Both the position numbers and the translations under genes were made by a program. A stretch of 64,000 nt of DNA from Klebsiella variicola (GTDB lineage: Bacteria; Pseudomonadota; Gammaproteobacteria; Enterobacterales; Enterobacteriaceae). The notes under the pieces are model-generated. The model made no database searches. It was not told the DNA's origin and saw only the letters and a list, made by a program, of their open reading frames with translations. Where the stretch lies: the NCBI RefSeq assembly GCF_000828055.2, contig NZ_CP010523.2:248001-312000 (forward strand), read 5' to 3'. How positions within the stretch are numbered: the first letter of the stretch is position 1; every line of letters begins with the position of its first letter. Shown in pieces: positions 48,605 to 58,995 of the stretch.

Positions 48605-49588
48605 ATGCTTACTTACCCTCCCGTGAAGAAGGTCTCGGTGGTTATCCCGGTTTATAACGAACAGGATAGTCTGCCGGAACTGCTTCGTCGTACGGATACC
48701 GCCTGCGCCACGCTGGGGCGGCAATATGAAATTCTGCTGATCGACGATGGCAGCAGCGACGATTCTGCGCGCATGCTGACCGAAGCCGCCGAGGCGGAAG
48801 GCAGTCACGTCGTCGCCGTGCTGTTAAACCGTAACTACGGCCAGCACTCGGCGATCATGGCCGGCTTTAGCCATGTGACGGGCGATCTGATTATTACCCT
48901 TGATGCCGATCTGCAAAACCCACCGGAGGAAATTCCGCGGTTAGTAGAGAAGGCTGATGAAGGCTACGACGTGGTGGGCACCGTCCGCCAGAACCGTCAG
49001 GACAGCATCTTCCGCAAAAGCGCCTCGAAGATGATCAACCGCCTGATCCAGCGCACCACCGGCAAAGCGATGGGCGACTACGGCTGCATGCTGCGCGCTT
49101 ACCGCCGCCATATTATCGACGCGATGCTCAACTGCCACGAGCGCAGCACCTTTATCCCGATCCTGGCGAATACCTTCGCCCGTCGCGCGGTCGAGATCCC
49201 GGTGATGCATGCCGAGCGCGAATTCGGCGACTCCAAATACAGCTTCATGCGCCTGATCAACCTGATGTACGACCTGGTGACCTGTCTGACCACCACGCCG
49301 CTGCGTCTGCTCAGCATTTTCGGCAGCGTGATTGCCCTGCTGGGCTTCGCCTTCGGCCTGCTGCTGGTGGTGCTGCGCCTGGCCTTTGGGCCGCAGTGGG
49401 CGGCAGAAGGGGTGTTCATGCTCTTCGCCGTGCTGTTTATGTTCATCGGCGCCCAGTTTATCGGTATGGGCCTGCTCGGCGAGTATATCGGACGCATCTA
49501 TAACGACGTTCGCGCTCGTCCCCGCTACTTTATTCAACGTGTTGTTCGCCAGCCGGAAACGGCATCTAAAGAGGAAGATCGTTCATGA
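48605..49588 (+). CDS. arnC: Undecaprenyl-phosphate Ara4FN transferase ArnC
   Basis: ArnC is 327 aa from ATG 48605 ([20 protein letters not shown]), one nucleotide after the arnB stop. It is a GT2 glycosyltransferase that moves 4-formamido-arabinose from UDP to undecaprenyl phosphate on the inner face of the membrane. It has the nucleotide-sugar motif [10 protein letters not shown], the metal-binding [11 protein letters not shown], and two C-terminal membrane helices (about 236-256 and 270-295). It overlaps arnA by 4 nt. Confidence 0.97.
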   Translation: MLTYPPVKKVSVVIPVYNEQDSLPELLRRTDTACATLGRQYEILLIDDGSSDDSARMLTEAAEAEGSHVVAVLLNRNYGQHSAIMAGFSHVTGDLIITLDADLQNPPEEIPRLVEKADEGYDVVGTVRQNRQDSIFRKSASKMINRLIQRTTGKAMGDYGCMLRAYRRHIIDAMLNCHERSTFIPILANTFARRAVEIPVMHAEREFGDSKYSFMRLINLMYDLVTCLTTTPLRLLSIFGSVIALLGFAFGLLLVVLRLAFGPQWAAEGVFMLFAVLFMFIGAQFIGMGLLGEYIGRIYNDVRARPRYFIQRVVRQPETASKEEDRS

Positions 49589-51570
49589 AAGCCGTAGTCT
49601 TCGCTTATCACGATATGGGCTGCACCGGTATCCAGTCCCTGCTGGACGCCGGGTATGATATCGCTGCTATTTTCACCCACCCGGATAACCCTGGCGAAAA
49701 CCATTTCTTTGGCTCCGTGGCGCGCCTTGCCGCCGAGCAGGGCATTCCAGTGTGGGCGCCGGAAGACGTGAACCATCCGCTGTGGATTGAGCGTATCCGC
49801 GAGATGAAGCCGGACGTGCTGTTCTCCTTCTACTACCGCAACCTGCTGGGCGATGAGATCCTCAATCTGGCGCCGAAAGGGGCGTTCAACCTGCACGGTT
49901 CGCTGCTGCCGAAATATCGTGGCCGTGCGCCGCTGAACTGGGTGCTGGTCAATGGCGAAAGCGAAACCGGCGTCACCCTGCACCGCATGGTGAACCGCGC
50001 GGATGCCGGCGATATCGTCGCCCAGCAAACCGTGGCGATTGGCCCGGATGACGCGGCCCTGACGCTGCATCGTAAGCTGTGCGCCGCCGCCACTGAGCTG
50101 CTGGGCCAGGCGTTGCCGGCGATCCTTGAAGGAAAAACCGAAGAGCGCCCGCAGGATCACAGCCAGGCGACCTACGTGGGGCGTCGTACCCCGGAGGATG
50201 GCCGCCTCGACTGGGAGCAGCCGGCGCAGACCCTGCACAATCTGGTGCGTGCCGTCTCGGATCCGTGGCCGGGCGCCTTCGGCTACGCTGGCGCGAACAA
50301 GTTTATCGTCTGGAAATCCCGCGTCCGTCACGATCTGCCGGCAGCCAAACCGGGCACCGTTATCTCCGTTGCGCCGCTGATCGTGGCGTGCCAGGACGGG
50401 GCGCTGGAAATTGTCACCGGCCAGACCGAACGCGGTGTGTACATGCAGGGCGCTCAGCTGGCGCAGGCGCTGGGCCTGGTGTCCGGGGCGGTGATCAGCA
50501 GCAAACCGGTGGTGGCGATTAAGCGTCGCACCCGCGTGCTGATCCTCGGCGTCAATGGCTTTATCGGTAACCATTTGACCGAGCGCCTGCTGCAGGACGA
50601 CAACTATGAAATTTACGGCCTGGATATCGGCTCCGACGCCATCAGCCGTTTCCTTGAGAGCCCGCGTTTCCACTTCGTGGAAGGCGATATCAGCATTCAC
50701 TCCGAGTGGATCGAGTATCACATTAAGAAATGCGACGTGGTGTTGCCGCTGGTGGCCATCGCCACCCCTATCGAATACACCCGCAACCCGCTGCGCGTGT
50801 TCGAGCTGGATTTCGAAGAGAACCTGAAGATCATCCGCGATTGCGTGAAATACAATAAGCGCATCATCTTCCCGTCGACCTCTGAAGTGTACGGCATGTG
50901 CACCGATAAAAACTTCGACGAAGATACCTCCAATCTGGTGGTCGGGCCGATCAACAAACAGCGCTGGATCTACTCGGTTTCCAAGCAACTGCTGGATCGC
51001 GTGATTTGGGCCTACGGCGATAAGTACGATCTTAAGTTCACCCTGTTCCGTCCGTTCAACTGGATGGGGCCGCGCCTGGATAACCTCAACGCCGCGCGTA
51101 TCGGTAGTTCCCGCGCCATCACCCAGCTGATCCTCAACCTGGTGGAAGGGTCGCCGATCAAGCTCATCGAGGGCGGCAAGCAGAAGCGCTGCTTCACCGA
51201 TATCAGCGACGGTATCGAAGCGCTGTTCCGCATCATCGAGAACAAAGACGGCCGCTGCGACGGGCAGATCATCAACATCGGCAACCCGGAAAACGAAGCG
51301 AGCATCAAAGAGCTGGCCGAAATGCTGCTCGCCTGCTTCGAACGCCATCCGCTGCGCGATCGCTTCCCGCCGTTTGCCGGCTTCCGTGAAGTGGAAAGCA
51401 GCGATTACTACGGGAAGGGCTACCAGGACGTTGAGCATCGTAAGCCGAGCATTCGCAACGCCAAACGCTGCCTGAACTGGGAACCGAAGGTGGAGATGGA
51501 AGAAACGGTCGAACACACGCTGGACTTCTTCCTGCGTACAGTTGAACTGGTGGACGATAAAAATCCATGA
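49585..51570 (+). CDS. arnA: Bifunctional UDP-GlcA decarboxylase / UDP-Ara4N formyltransferase ArnA
   Basis: ArnA is 661 aa, the normal fusion length. The N-terminal formyltransferase domain (1-304) has catalytic N102, H104 ([13 protein letters not shown]) and D140 (NRADAGDI) and uses 10-formyl-tetrahydrofolate. The C-terminal domain (about 316-661) is an extended SDR decarboxylase that oxidises and decarboxylates UDP-glucuronate: NAD motif [17 protein letters not shown] and YSVSK with the Tyr-Lys pair. The product enters ArnB's reaction, and the formyl product goes to ArnC. A long antisense open frame here is a shadow. Confidence 0.97.
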   Translation: MKAVVFAYHDMGCTGIQSLLDAGYDIAAIFTHPDNPGENHFFGSVARLAAEQGIPVWAPEDVNHPLWIERIREMKPDVLFSFYYRNLLGDEILNLAPKGAFNLHGSLLPKYRGRAPLNWVLVNGESETGVTLHRMVNRADAGDIVAQQTVAIGPDDAALTLHRKLCAAATELLGQALPAILEGKTEERPQDHSQATYVGRRTPEDGRLDWEQPAQTLHNLVRAVSDPWPGAFGYAGANKFIVWKSRVRHDLPAAKPGTVISVAPLIVACQDGALEIVTGQTERGVYMQGAQLAQALGLVSGAVISSKPVVAIKRRTRVLILGVNGFIGNHLTERLLQDDNYEIYGLDIGSDAISRFLESPRFHFVEGDISIHSEWIEYHIKKCDVVLPLVAIATPIEYTRNPLRVFELDFEENLKIIRDCVKYNKRIIFPSTSEVYGMCTDKNFDEDTSNLVVGPINKQRWIYSVSKQLLDRVIWAYGDKYDLKFTLFRPFNWMGPRLDNLNAARIGSSRAITQLILNLVEGSPIKLIEGGKQKRCFTDISDGIEALFRIIENKDGRCDGQIINIGNPENEASIKELAEMLLACFERHPLRDRFPPFAGFREVESSDYYGKGYQDVEHRKPSIRNAKRCLNWEPKVEMEETVEHTLDFFLRTVELVDDKNP

Positions 51571-52469
51571 AACAGGTCGGCTTACGCATAGATGTCGATA
51601 CCTTTCGCGGAACGCGGGACGGCGTTCCGCGGCTGCTGGACCTGCTGGGCCAGCACGGGATCCAGGCAAGCTTCTTCTTCAGCGTCGGGCCGGACAATAT
51701 GGGGCGCCATCTGTGGCGCCTGGTAAAACCGAAGTTTCTGTGGAAGATGCTGCGTTCCAGAGCGGCTTCGCTGTACGGCTGGGATATTCTGCTGGCTGGC
51801 ACCGCGTGGCCGGGACGCCGCATCGGCGCGGGGAACGAAGCGGTGATCCGCGCGGCCGCCGAGTCTCATGAAGTCGGGCTGCACGCCTGGGATCACTACA
51901 GCTGGCAGGCGTGGAGCGGCGTCTGGCCGCAGGAACGGCTGGCGCTGGAGGTTGAGCGCGGCCTGCTCGAACTGGAACGCATCATCGGCCGGCCGGTCAC
52001 CTGTTCGGCTGTCGCCGGCTGGCGCGCCGATCAGCGGGTGGTCAAAGCCAAAGAATCCTTCGATTTTCTCTACAACAGCGACTGTCGCGGCACGCGGCCG
52101 TTCCTGCCCCAGCTCGGTAGCGGCACGTTTGGTACGGTGCAGATCCCGGTCACGCTGCCGACCTGGGATGAGGCGGTGGGCACGGCGGTCGATATCGCCG
52201 GCTTTAACCGCTACCTGCTCGACTGCATCCATCGCGACCCGGGCGTGCCGGTCTATACCATTCACGCCGAAGTGGAAGGTATTGCTTACGCCGATCAGTT
52301 CAATGAACTGCTGACCATGGCGGCGGAAGAGGAAATTCAGTTTTGCCCACTGAGCCAGCTGCTGCCCGCTGACTTTAGCGAGCTGCCGTCTGGCAAAGTG
52401 GTTCGGGGTGAACTGGCTGGCCGAGAAGGCTGGCTCGGACGTGAACAATTACTGACTTCGGGTGTTTGA
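51567..52469 (+). CDS. arnD: Ara4FN-undecaprenyl-phosphate deformylase ArnD
   Basis: ArnD is 300 aa, overlapping arnA by 4 nt. It is a metal-dependent NodB-type polysaccharide deacetylase-family enzyme that removes the formyl group from undecaprenyl-phosphate-Ara4FN at the membrane. The first motif is [13 protein letters not shown] with the catalytic aspartates, and the second metal site is HAWDHYSWQ. There is no signal peptide. The stop overlaps the arnT start by one nucleotide. Confidence 0.96.
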   Translation: MKQVGLRIDVDTFRGTRDGVPRLLDLLGQHGIQASFFFSVGPDNMGRHLWRLVKPKFLWKMLRSRAASLYGWDILLAGTAWPGRRIGAGNEAVIRAAAESHEVGLHAWDHYSWQAWSGVWPQERLALEVERGLLELERIIGRPVTCSAVAGWRADQRVVKAKESFDFLYNSDCRGTRPFLPQLGSGTFGTVQIPVTLPTWDEAVGTAVDIAGFNRYLLDCIHRDPGVPVYTIHAEVEGIAYADQFNELLTMAAEEEIQFCPLSQLLPADFSELPSGKVVRGELAGREGWLGREQLLTSGV

Positions 52470-54124
52470 TGAAAAGCATTCGCTATGGCGTCTCTCTGAT
52501 TGCGCTGTTTGCGCTGTATTACCTGCTGCCGCTTAATTTTCGTTTGCTCTGGCAACCCGATGAAACCCGCTATGCGGAGATCAGCCGTGAAATGCTGGCC
52601 ACCGGTGACTGGGTGGTGCCGCATTTTCTCGGATTGCGCTACTTCGAAAAGCCGATTGCCGGTTACTGGATCAACAGTATCGGTCAGTGGCTGTTTGGCC
52701 ATAATAACTTCGGCGTACGCTTTGGGTCGGTCTTCGCTATCACCATGACTGCCCTGCTGGTGGCCTGGCTGGCGTGGCGCGTCTTTCGCGACAAAAAGGT
52801 GGCTGTCCTGTCGCCGGTGATTTTCCTTACCGCGATGCTGGTGTATGCGATTGGCACCTATGCGGTGCTGGACCCGATGATCACCCTGTGGCTGGCGCTG
52901 GCGATGTGCAGCTTCTGGGGCGCGGCGCAGGCGCAGAGCCGCAGCGGCAAAATACTGGGCTACGCGCTGCTGGGCGTCGCCTGCGGTATGGGGGTGATGA
53001 CCAAGGGCTTCCTGGCGCTGGCGGTGCCGGTGGTGGGCGTGCTGCCGTGGGTGATCGCCCGTAAACGCTGGCGTGAAGTGCTGACCTACGGCTGGCTGGC
53101 GGTGATCGTCTGTACGCTGGTGGTGCTGCCCTGGGGGCTGGCTATCGCCCAGCGCGAGCCGGACTTCTGGCGCTACTTCTTCTGGGTCGAGCATATTCAG
53201 CGTTTTGCCGAAAAAGATGCCCAGCACAAAGCGCCGTTCTGGTACTACATTCCGTTCCTGATCGCCGGCAGCCTGCCGTGGCTGGCCCTGCTGCCGGGGG
53301 CGCTGAAGCGCGGCTGGCTTGAGCGCGATGAGGCTCGCGGCGCGCTGTATCTGCTGGGTTGGGTGGCGATGCCGTTCCTGTTCTTCAGTATCGCCAAAGG
53401 CAAACTGCCGACCTATATCCTGCCGTGCTTTGCGCCGCTGTCGATTCTGATGGCCCGCTACGCGCTGGAGGCCGCAAAGACCGGCGCAAAAGCGCTGCGC
53501 ATCAACGGGATGATCAACCTGGGCGTTGGCCTGCTGGGGCTGATCGCCGTGCTGGTGGTCTCACCCTGGGGCGTGATGCACAAGCCGGTGTGGACCAAGA
53601 TTGAGCTGTATAAATGTCTGCTGGCGGCGATCGCCTTCGCAGTCTGGGCGCTGATGGGCTGGCTGGCGATGAAAAACCCGTGCCGCCGTTGGAGCCTCGC
53701 CGCGCTCTGTCCGCTCGGCCTGGCGCTGCTGGTGGGCTTCGCCATCCCGGACCGGGTTATCGACAGCAAACAGCCGCAGTTCCTCGTGGATATCGTCAGT
53801 GAATCCCTGCAGCCCAGCCGTTACGTCCTGACCAACAACGTTGGGATCGCCGGCGGCCTGGCCTGGGAGCTGAAGCGCAGCGATATTATTATGTTCGACA
53901 AACAGGGTGAGCTGAAGTACGGTCTCGACTGGCCGGATGCTCAGGGAAGCTTTGTCAGCCAGGCCGGTTTTGCCGACTGGCTGGCCACGCACCGTCAGCA
54001 GGGGCCGGTCTCGCTGGTGCTGTTGATGGATAAAGGAGAGAGTATGGTTGACTTACCGTTACCGAAGCCAGATAACGCCTACGAGCTGGGTCGGGTGGTC
54101 TTCCTTCAGTATCTGCCGCAATGA
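52469..54124 (+). CDS. arnT: Lipid A L-Ara4N transferase ArnT
   Basis: ArnT is 551 aa from ATG 52469; a TTG one codon upstream is an artefact. It is a GT83 integral inner-membrane glycosyltransferase that moves L-Ara4N from undecaprenyl phosphate to the lipid A phosphates on the periplasmic face, lowering the negative charge bound by polymyxins and cationic peptides. It has about 12-13 helices. The catalytic loop [16 protein letters not shown] near residue 30 is the PMT-like signature. It overlaps arnE by 4 nt. Confidence 0.97.
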   Translation: MKSIRYGVSLIALFALYYLLPLNFRLLWQPDETRYAEISREMLATGDWVVPHFLGLRYFEKPIAGYWINSIGQWLFGHNNFGVRFGSVFAITMTALLVAWLAWRVFRDKKVAVLSPVIFLTAMLVYAIGTYAVLDPMITLWLALAMCSFWGAAQAQSRSGKILGYALLGVACGMGVMTKGFLALAVPVVGVLPWVIARKRWREVLTYGWLAVIVCTLVVLPWGLAIAQREPDFWRYFFWVEHIQRFAEKDAQHKAPFWYYIPFLIAGSLPWLALLPGALKRGWLERDEARGALYLLGWVAMPFLFFSIAKGKLPTYILPCFAPLSILMARYALEAAKTGAKALRINGMINLGVGLLGLIAVLVVSPWGVMHKPVWTKIELYKCLLAAIAFAVWALMGWLAMKNPCRRWSLAALCPLGLALLVGFAIPDRVIDSKQPQFLVDIVSESLQPSRYVLTNNVGIAGGLAWELKRSDIIMFDKQGELKYGLDWPDAQGSFVSQAGFADWLATHRQQGPVSLVLLMDKGESMVDLPLPKPDNAYELGRVVFLQYLPQ

Positions 54125-54459
54125 GCGTCTGGATCTGTCTGGTGTTCGCCAGCCTGCTGAGCTGCGCCGGGCAACTCTGCCAGAAACAGGCGACCCGCCC
54201 GTCCCGTCGCGGACGGCGGAGTCGCCATATACTCTTCTGGCTGGGGATGGCGCTGTTATGCCTGGGCTGCGGCATGCTGCTGTGGCTGAGCGTGCTGCAG
54301 TCTATTCCGGTCAGCATCGCCTATCCGATGCTGAGCCTGAATTTCGTCTGGGTTACCCTCGCGGGCTGGGGCATCTGGCATGAGCCGGTCGCTCGCCGTC
54401 ACTGGCTTGGCGTCGGGTTGATCGTCGTGGGCATTGTCATTCTGGGGACCAGCGTCTGA
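54121..54459 (+). CDS. arnE: Undecaprenyl-phosphate-Ara4N flippase subunit ArnE
   Basis: ArnE is 112 aa with four predicted helices, of the small EamA/SMR-like fold. With ArnF it is thought to flip undecaprenyl-phosphate-L-Ara4N to the periplasmic face for ArnT. It starts [20 protein letters not shown], and the third helix region [20 protein letters not shown] is typical. It overlaps arnT by 4 nt and arnF by 1 nt. Confidence 0.94.
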   Translation: MSVWICLVFASLLSCAGQLCQKQATRPSRRGRRSRHILFWLGMALLCLGCGMLLWLSVLQSIPVSIAYPMLSLNFVWVTLAGWGIWHEPVARRHWLGVGLIVVGIVILGTSV

Positions 54460-54839
54460 TGGGCTTTCTCTGGGCATTATTCAGCGTCGGCCTCGTCAGC
54501 GCCGCGCAGTTGCTGCTGCGCAGCGCCATGGTGGCCTTGCCGCCGCTGACCGATATTGTGGCATTTCTCCAGCATCTGCTGCATTTCCAGCCCGGGACCT
54601 TCGGCCTGTTTTTCGGCCTGCTGGGCTACCTGCTGTCGATGGTCTGCTGGTACTTTGCCCTGCATCGCCTGCCGCTGTCGAAAGCGTATGCCCTGCTGAG
54701 CCTGAGCTATATCCTCGTGTGGGCCGCCGCCATCTGGTTGCCCGGCTGGCATGAGCCGTTCTACTGGCAATCGCTGCTGGGCGTGACGATCATTGTCGCC
54801 GGCGTGTTGACCATCTTCTGGCCGGTCAAACGCCGCTAG
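54459..54839 (+). CDS. arnF: Undecaprenyl-phosphate-Ara4N flippase subunit ArnF
   Basis: ArnF is 126 aa with four helices, the partner of ArnE. It includes SVGLVSAAQLLLRSAMVALP and PLSKAYALLSLSYILVWAAA, which parallels the ArnE third-helix motif. It is the last gene of the operon; its stop overlaps the end of the convergent yhhT by 4 nt, so no intergenic terminator exists here. Confidence 0.94.
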   Translation: MGFLWALFSVGLVSAAQLLLRSAMVALPPLTDIVAFLQHLLHFQPGTFGLFFGLLGYLLSMVCWYFALHRLPLSKAYALLSLSYILVWAAAIWLPGWHEPFYWQSLLGVTIIVAGVLTIFWPVKRR

Positions 54840-55885
54840 CCGGGGAGCCGGCTTTTGGGACGGCCCGGGCCGAGCAGGATCGCCAGCTTGCTGCCTCCGA
54901 CGGTGGTCTCCATCCAGATTTTACAGACGCTGGTTAACGGTACCGAGAGCAGCATCCCCACCGGCCCCAGCAGCCAGCCCCAGACCAGCAACGACAGGAA
55001 CACCACCAGGGTCGACATTCCCAGCCGATGGCCCATCATGCGCGGCTCCACCATGTTGCCCAGCACCATATGCACCACCAGAAACAGCGCCCCGACCAAC
55101 AGGCACTCATAAATGCCGCTAAACAGCAGCGCCTGCAGCATCGGGGGGATAGCGGAGATAGCGGAGCCAATGTTCGGCACATAGTTCAGCAGAAACGCCA
55201 GCACCCCCCACATCAGGGCGAACTGTACCCCCATCGCCAGCAGCCCTAGCCAGACAATCAGCCCGGTCCACAGGCTAATCAGCGTCTTCAGCGCCAGATA
55301 ATGGGTGACGCCTTTCAGCGCCCGGTGCAATCCGGCGATATGCAGGCGCGGGTTATTGAGGGCAAAACGCAGTTTGTAGGGCAGGTGGCGAACCTCAAAC
55401 AGCATAAAGATCACCGTCATCACCAGCAGCACGATGCTGGCCATCGCCCCGGAAAGCTGAGTCATTAGCGTCGTGGCCCAGGTCATCAGCCGTTCTGAAT
55501 CCATGCGCCGCAGCATGCGCTCCGGATTGATATGCAGATTAAGGAAGGGGAGATACTCCTGGAGCTGGAGGATCTTGCGCGTCAGGGCGCGGTTGAAATC
55601 GGGGAGCATGGCGACAAAGTCATTGAGCGACGCCGCCAGTACGCCAAGCAGCGCGGTGAGCATCACCAACATCGCCGTCACCACCAGGGTAATGGCGAAC
55701 GGACGCCGCACCCCGCGGCGAATGAACCAGGTGACCAGCGGGTTGAGAACAATAGCGAAAAACAGCGCCAGCAGCAGCTGCACCAGAATATCGGCGGCGG
55801 CGTGGATCCCGGCGAGGATAATCACTAACGCTGCCAGCTTAAGTAAAATATGGAGCCCGGCTTTATCAGCCTGCGGAGAGGACAT
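54836..55885 (-). CDS. yhhT: AI-2E family transporter YhhT
   Basis: The 349-aa inner-membrane protein belongs to the AI-2E/PerM family with 7-8 helices. Family motifs are IVLNPLVTWFIRRGVRRPFA near the N-terminus and LLNYVPNIGSAISAIPPMLQ in the C-terminal half. Its substrate is not established; family members export the AI-2 signal or act in ion/proton exchange. In E. coli yhhT is next to acpT and then nik; here its 3' end meets arnF instead. Confidence 0.92.
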   Translation of the reverse strand: MSSPQADKAGLHILLKLAALVIILAGIHAAADILVQLLLALFFAIVLNPLVTWFIRRGVRRPFAITLVVTAMLVMLTALLGVLAASLNDFVAMLPDFNRALTRKILQLQEYLPFLNLHINPERMLRRMDSERLMTWATTLMTQLSGAMASIVLLVMTVIFMLFEVRHLPYKLRFALNNPRLHIAGLHRALKGVTHYLALKTLISLWTGLIVWLGLLAMGVQFALMWGVLAFLLNYVPNIGSAISAIPPMLQALLFSGIYECLLVGALFLVVHMVLGNMVEPRMMGHRLGMSTLVVFLSLLVWGWLLGPVGMLLSVPLTSVCKIWMETTVGGSKLAILLGPGRPKSRLPG

Positions 55886-56019
55886 AGGTATTCCTTTTTA
55901 TGAGTCGCGCCAGATAAGTGTAGCGGTTCGCCGACTGCCAATATTCTGAAAGGAGGGCTGCTTTTCCGCCGACAGCGTGGTAATAGTGAAAGCTGATTGT
56001 CGAAATCTGGTGGAACCTG

Positions 56020-57240
56020 ATGCCCGAACCCGTCGCCGAGCCGGCGCTCAATGGACTGCGCCTCAATCTGCGGATTGTCTCTGTCGTTATCTTTAACTTT
56101 GCCAGCTATCTCACCATCGGCCTGCCGCTGGCGGTGCTGCCCGGCTATGTGCATGATGTCATGGGCTTTAGCGCTTTCTGGGCCGGGCTGGTGATTAGTC
56201 TGCAATATTTCGCCACGCTGCTCAGCCGCCCGCATGCCGGGCGCTACGCCGACCTGCTGGGGCCTAAAAAGATTGTCGTCTTCGGTCTCTGCGGCTGTTT
56301 TTTGAGCGGTTTGAGCTATCTGTTGGCGGCCTGGAGCAGCGGCTGGCCTCTGGTTAGCCTGCTGCTGTTATGCCTCGGACGGGTGATCCTTGGTATCGGC
56401 CAGAGCTTCGCCGGCACAGGCTCGACGCTGTGGGGCGTCGGCGTGGTCGGTTCACTGCATATCGGGCGGGTGATCTCGTGGAACGGGATTGTGACCTACG
56501 GGGCGATGGCGATGGGCGCGCCGCTCGGCGTGCTGTGCTATTCACACATTGGCCTCAGCGGCCTGGCGGTAGTCATTATGGCGGTGGCGCTGGTGGCGAT
56601 CCTCTGTGCGCTGCCCCGCGCGGCGGTGAAGGCTACCAAAGGTAAAGCGATGTCGTTTCGCGCGGTGCTTGGCCGGGTCTGGCCCTACGGTATGGCGCTG
56701 GCGCTGGCCTCCGCCGGCTTCGGGGTGATCGCCACCTTTATCACGCTGTTTTATGACGCCAAAGGCTGGGACGGCGCGGCTTTCGCTCTGACGTTATTCA
56801 GCTGCGCGTTCGTTGGCACGCGGCTGCTGTTTCCTAACGGCATTAATCGCCTCGGTGGACTGAACGTGGCGATGCTCTGCTTTAGCGTGGAGATTATCGG
56901 ACTACTGCTGGTCGGCTTTGCCGATACGCCGTTGCTGGCGAAAATCGGTACCTTCCTTACCGGGGCGGGGTTCTCGCTGGTCTTCCCGGCGCTGGGGGTG
57001 GTGGCGGTCAAAGCGGTGCCGCAGCACAATCAGGGGTCGGCGCTGGCGACCTATACCGTGTTTATGGATTTGTCGTTGGGGGTCACCGGGCCGCTGGCCG
57101 GATTGTTGATGGCGTGGACCGGGATCTCGATGATTTATCTCGCCGCGGCTGGGCTGGTGATGGCGGCGCTGCTGTTGGGCTGGCGGCTAAAAAAACGGCC
57201 CCCGGTTAGCGAACCGGAGGCCATCGCACCAGGCCAGTAA
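56020..57240 (+). CDS. yhhS: MFS transporter YhhS
   Basis: The 406-aa major facilitator protein has 12 helices. The loop motif between helices 2 and 3, RPHAGRYADLLGPKKIVVFGLC, and PALGVVAVKAVPQHNQGSAL in the C-half are family features. It is likely to be an exporter; in E. coli overexpression of yhhS confers glyphosate tolerance, but the native substrate is unknown. It is divergent from yhhT. Its last codons contain the terminator for the convergent dcrB gene. Confidence 0.92.
   Translation: MPEPVAEPALNGLRLNLRIVSVVIFNFASYLTIGLPLAVLPGYVHDVMGFSAFWAGLVISLQYFATLLSRPHAGRYADLLGPKKIVVFGLCGCFLSGLSYLLAAWSSGWPLVSLLLLCLGRVILGIGQSFAGTGSTLWGVGVVGSLHIGRVISWNGIVTYGAMAMGAPLGVLCYSHIGLSGLAVVIMAVALVAILCALPRAAVKATKGKAMSFRAVLGRVWPYGMALALASAGFGVIATFITLFYDAKGWDGAAFALTLFSCAFVGTRLLFPNGINRLGGLNVAMLCFSVEIIGLLLVGFADTPLLAKIGTFLTGAGFSLVFPALGVVAVKAVPQHNQGSALATYTVFMDLSLGVTGPLAGLLMAWTGISMIYLAAAGLVMAALLLGWRLKKRPPVSEPEAIAPGQ
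57189..57222 (-). terminator. Intrinsic terminator of dcrB, inside the 3' end of yhhS
   Basis: An 11-bp stem (57197-57207 with 57212-57222, one G-T pair) and 4-nt loop are followed, on the minus strand, by GTTTTTTT. It starts 18 nt after the dcrB stop codon and lies entirely within yhhS coding sequence. Confidence 0.85.
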
Positions 57241-57798
57241 TTACTGGATGGTGAGGGTGTTGATGATGCTTTCTGCTTCGGTCTGCGCCTGCTGCTGGTT
57301 GTCCGCCGGCAGGGTCACCTGCAGGGTCAGCAGTTTGTCATCCACTTTGCCGAGGATCACTGAAGACCAGGCGGTCTGCCCCTTGGCAGAGATGATGCTG
57401 TCCAGCTGCTGCAGGGTATGGCCTTTCATCTCCAGCGATTTGTTGCTCACCACCTGCAGCTGCGGGTCGCGGCTACGCTGCTGATCTTCCAGTCGTTTCG
57501 CCAGTACCGCCAGATCTTCATTGGTGCTGTCGCCGACGATGACGATGACCGCTTTCTGGCCGGTAGCGTCAGAGTAGACGTGCATGTTGTTCGCCTGGGT
57601 ACCCAGTTTGCCGCTCTGGTCGGCCATGCCCGCAGGCAGGGTGAAGCTCAGTTTGCCATCCAGCAGGCTGATTGCCTGGCCGCTGGCATTGCTCTCCGCT
57701 GCTGCGCCAACGGTTGGCGCTTTTGAATCGCTGTTATCGCAGGCGGCAAGCCCCATTACCAGCAGGCCAATACCGACATATTTAACCAAATTGCGCAT
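57241..57798 (-). CDS. dcrB: Lipoprotein DcrB
   Basis: DcrB is 185 aa from ATG 57798 ([20 protein letters not shown]). The ATG at 57804 is too close to the GGAAG ribosome-binding site, which is well placed for 57798. The lipobox LAAC predicts lipidation at C20. DcrB is a periplasmic inner-membrane lipoprotein; in E. coli it is required for phage C1 and C6 DNA entry, and with YciB it affects envelope integrity. The mature part is a compact alpha/beta domain. Confidence 0.95.
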   Translation of the reverse strand: MRNLVKYVGIGLLVMGLAACDNSDSKAPTVGAAAESNASGQAISLLDGKLSFTLPAGMADQSGKLGTQANNMHVYSDATGQKAVIVIVGDSTNEDLAVLAKRLEDQQRSRDPQLQVVSNKSLEMKGHTLQQLDSIISAKGQTAWSSVILGKVDDKLLTLQVTLPADNQQQAQTEAESIINTLTIQ

Positions 57799-57871
57799 TG
57801 ACATCTTCCTTTCGATAAACGGCCACTAATGGCTCATCCGGCTATCTTAACACATCGGCCCGCGAGTACCT

Positions 57872-58537
57872 TTAACTCGGCTGTAATGCCGACAAATCAG
57901 ATTTATCCGCCAGTCTTTTCAACAGCATATTTAACAGCACGCCGTACATCGGCAGGAAGAAAATAATGCTGATAAGCACTTTAAAGCTGTAGTCGACGAG
58001 GGCGATTTCCCCCCAGTGGGCGGCCATAAACGGGTCCGGGCTGCGCCAGAAAGCGATAAAGAAGAACGCGACGGTATCGCTGATGTTGCCGAACAGCGTC
58101 GAGGCGGTGGGGGCCAGCCACCAGTGGCGACTCTGCCGCAGGCGGTTGAAGACGTGGACGTCGAGGATCTGCCCCAGTGCATAGGCCATAAAGCTGGCGA
58201 TGGCGATGCGCGCGACGAAGAGATTAAAGGTGCCCAGCGCGGCAAAGCCCTGCCACTCGCCCATGTAGAACAGCGCAGAGATGCCGTAAGAGATAACCAG
58301 CGCCGGGACCATCACCGCGAAAATGATGCGTCGCGCCAGCGGTGCGCCAAAAATGCGTACCGTCAGATCGGTGGCGAGAAAGATAAACGGAAAACTAAAC
58401 GCGCCCCAGGTGGTATGGAAACCAAAAATGGAGATCGGCAGCTGAACCAGATAGTTGCTGGAGGTGATGACCAGCAGATGAAATAGCGAAAGCCAGACGA
58501 GCGCTTTTTTGCGCTGTACGGTAGTAAACGGATTCAT
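57872..58537 (-). CDS. yhhQ: Queuosine precursor (preQ0/preQ1) transporter YhhQ
   Basis: YhhQ is 221 aa with six predicted helices. It is a vitamin-uptake-like (VUT/COG1738) inner-membrane protein shown in E. coli to import 7-deazaguanine precursors for queuosine tRNA modification. Characteristic parts are FPFIFLATDLTVRIFGAPLA and FGNISDTVAFFFIAFW. It is transcribed away from tusA. The 206-nt gap up to tusA showed no recognised riboswitch. Confidence 0.95.
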   Translation of the reverse strand: MNPFTTVQRKKALVWLSLFHLLVITSSNYLVQLPISIFGFHTTWGAFSFPFIFLATDLTVRIFGAPLARRIIFAVMVPALVISYGISALFYMGEWQGFAALGTFNLFVARIAIASFMAYALGQILDVHVFNRLRQSRHWWLAPTASTLFGNISDTVAFFFIAFWRSPDPFMAAHWGEIALVDYSFKVLISIIFFLPMYGVLLNMLLKRLADKSDLSALQPS

Positions 58538-58743
58538 ATTGTGACCTTTTTATGCCCGTCATGCTTCAGGTGAATGAGCAATCGGCAGCGGAACGTTGGG
58601 GTGAGGGAACCCAATAAAAAACGGCTGCATGATACTGCGTTGTCGGCGTAATGCAATGGTTGTTTTTCGCGCAAACGTTAACCTGGCTTGCGTACTGGCG
58701 AACTGGGGGTAAACTAGGGCCGTTTTGTTAACGTGAGACTAAA

Positions 58744-58989
58744 ATGAGCGAACTTTTCTCCACTCCTGACCATACCCTGGATGCCCTGGGGCTCCGCTGC
58801 CCGGAGCCGGTCATGATGGTGCGTAAAACCGTGCGGACGATGCCGGTCGGCGAGACGCTGCTGATTATTGCTGACGATCCGGCCACCACCCGCGATATCC
58901 CGGGATTCTGCCGCTTTATGGAGCATGAGCTGGTGGCCCAGGAAACCGAAGCCCTGCCGTACCGCTATCTGATCCGCAAAAGCCACTGA
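58744..58989 (+). CDS. tusA: Sulfur carrier protein TusA
   Basis: TusA is 81 aa, the E. coli length. It accepts persulfide sulfur from IscS on C19 (in [14 protein letters not shown], the CPxP motif) and passes it to TusD in 2-thiouridine synthesis of tRNA wobble positions; it also affects molybdenum cofactor formation. It is a cytoplasmic two-layer alpha/beta protein. The 3' end runs directly into the 87-bp repeat array. Confidence 0.97.
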   Translation: MSELFSTPDHTLDALGLRCPEPVMMVRKTVRTMPVGETLLIIADDPATTRDIPGFCRFMEHELVAQETEALPYRYLIRKSH

Positions 58990-58995
58990 GCTTTT

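Noticed and set aside
49534-51669. 711-codon open frame on the minus strand across arnA
   Set aside because: It is antisense to well-supported arnA, has no family motif, and shows shadow composition.
57872-58743. preQ1 riboswitch upstream of yhhQ
   Set aside because: The leader is short and no preQ1 aptamer pattern was seen.
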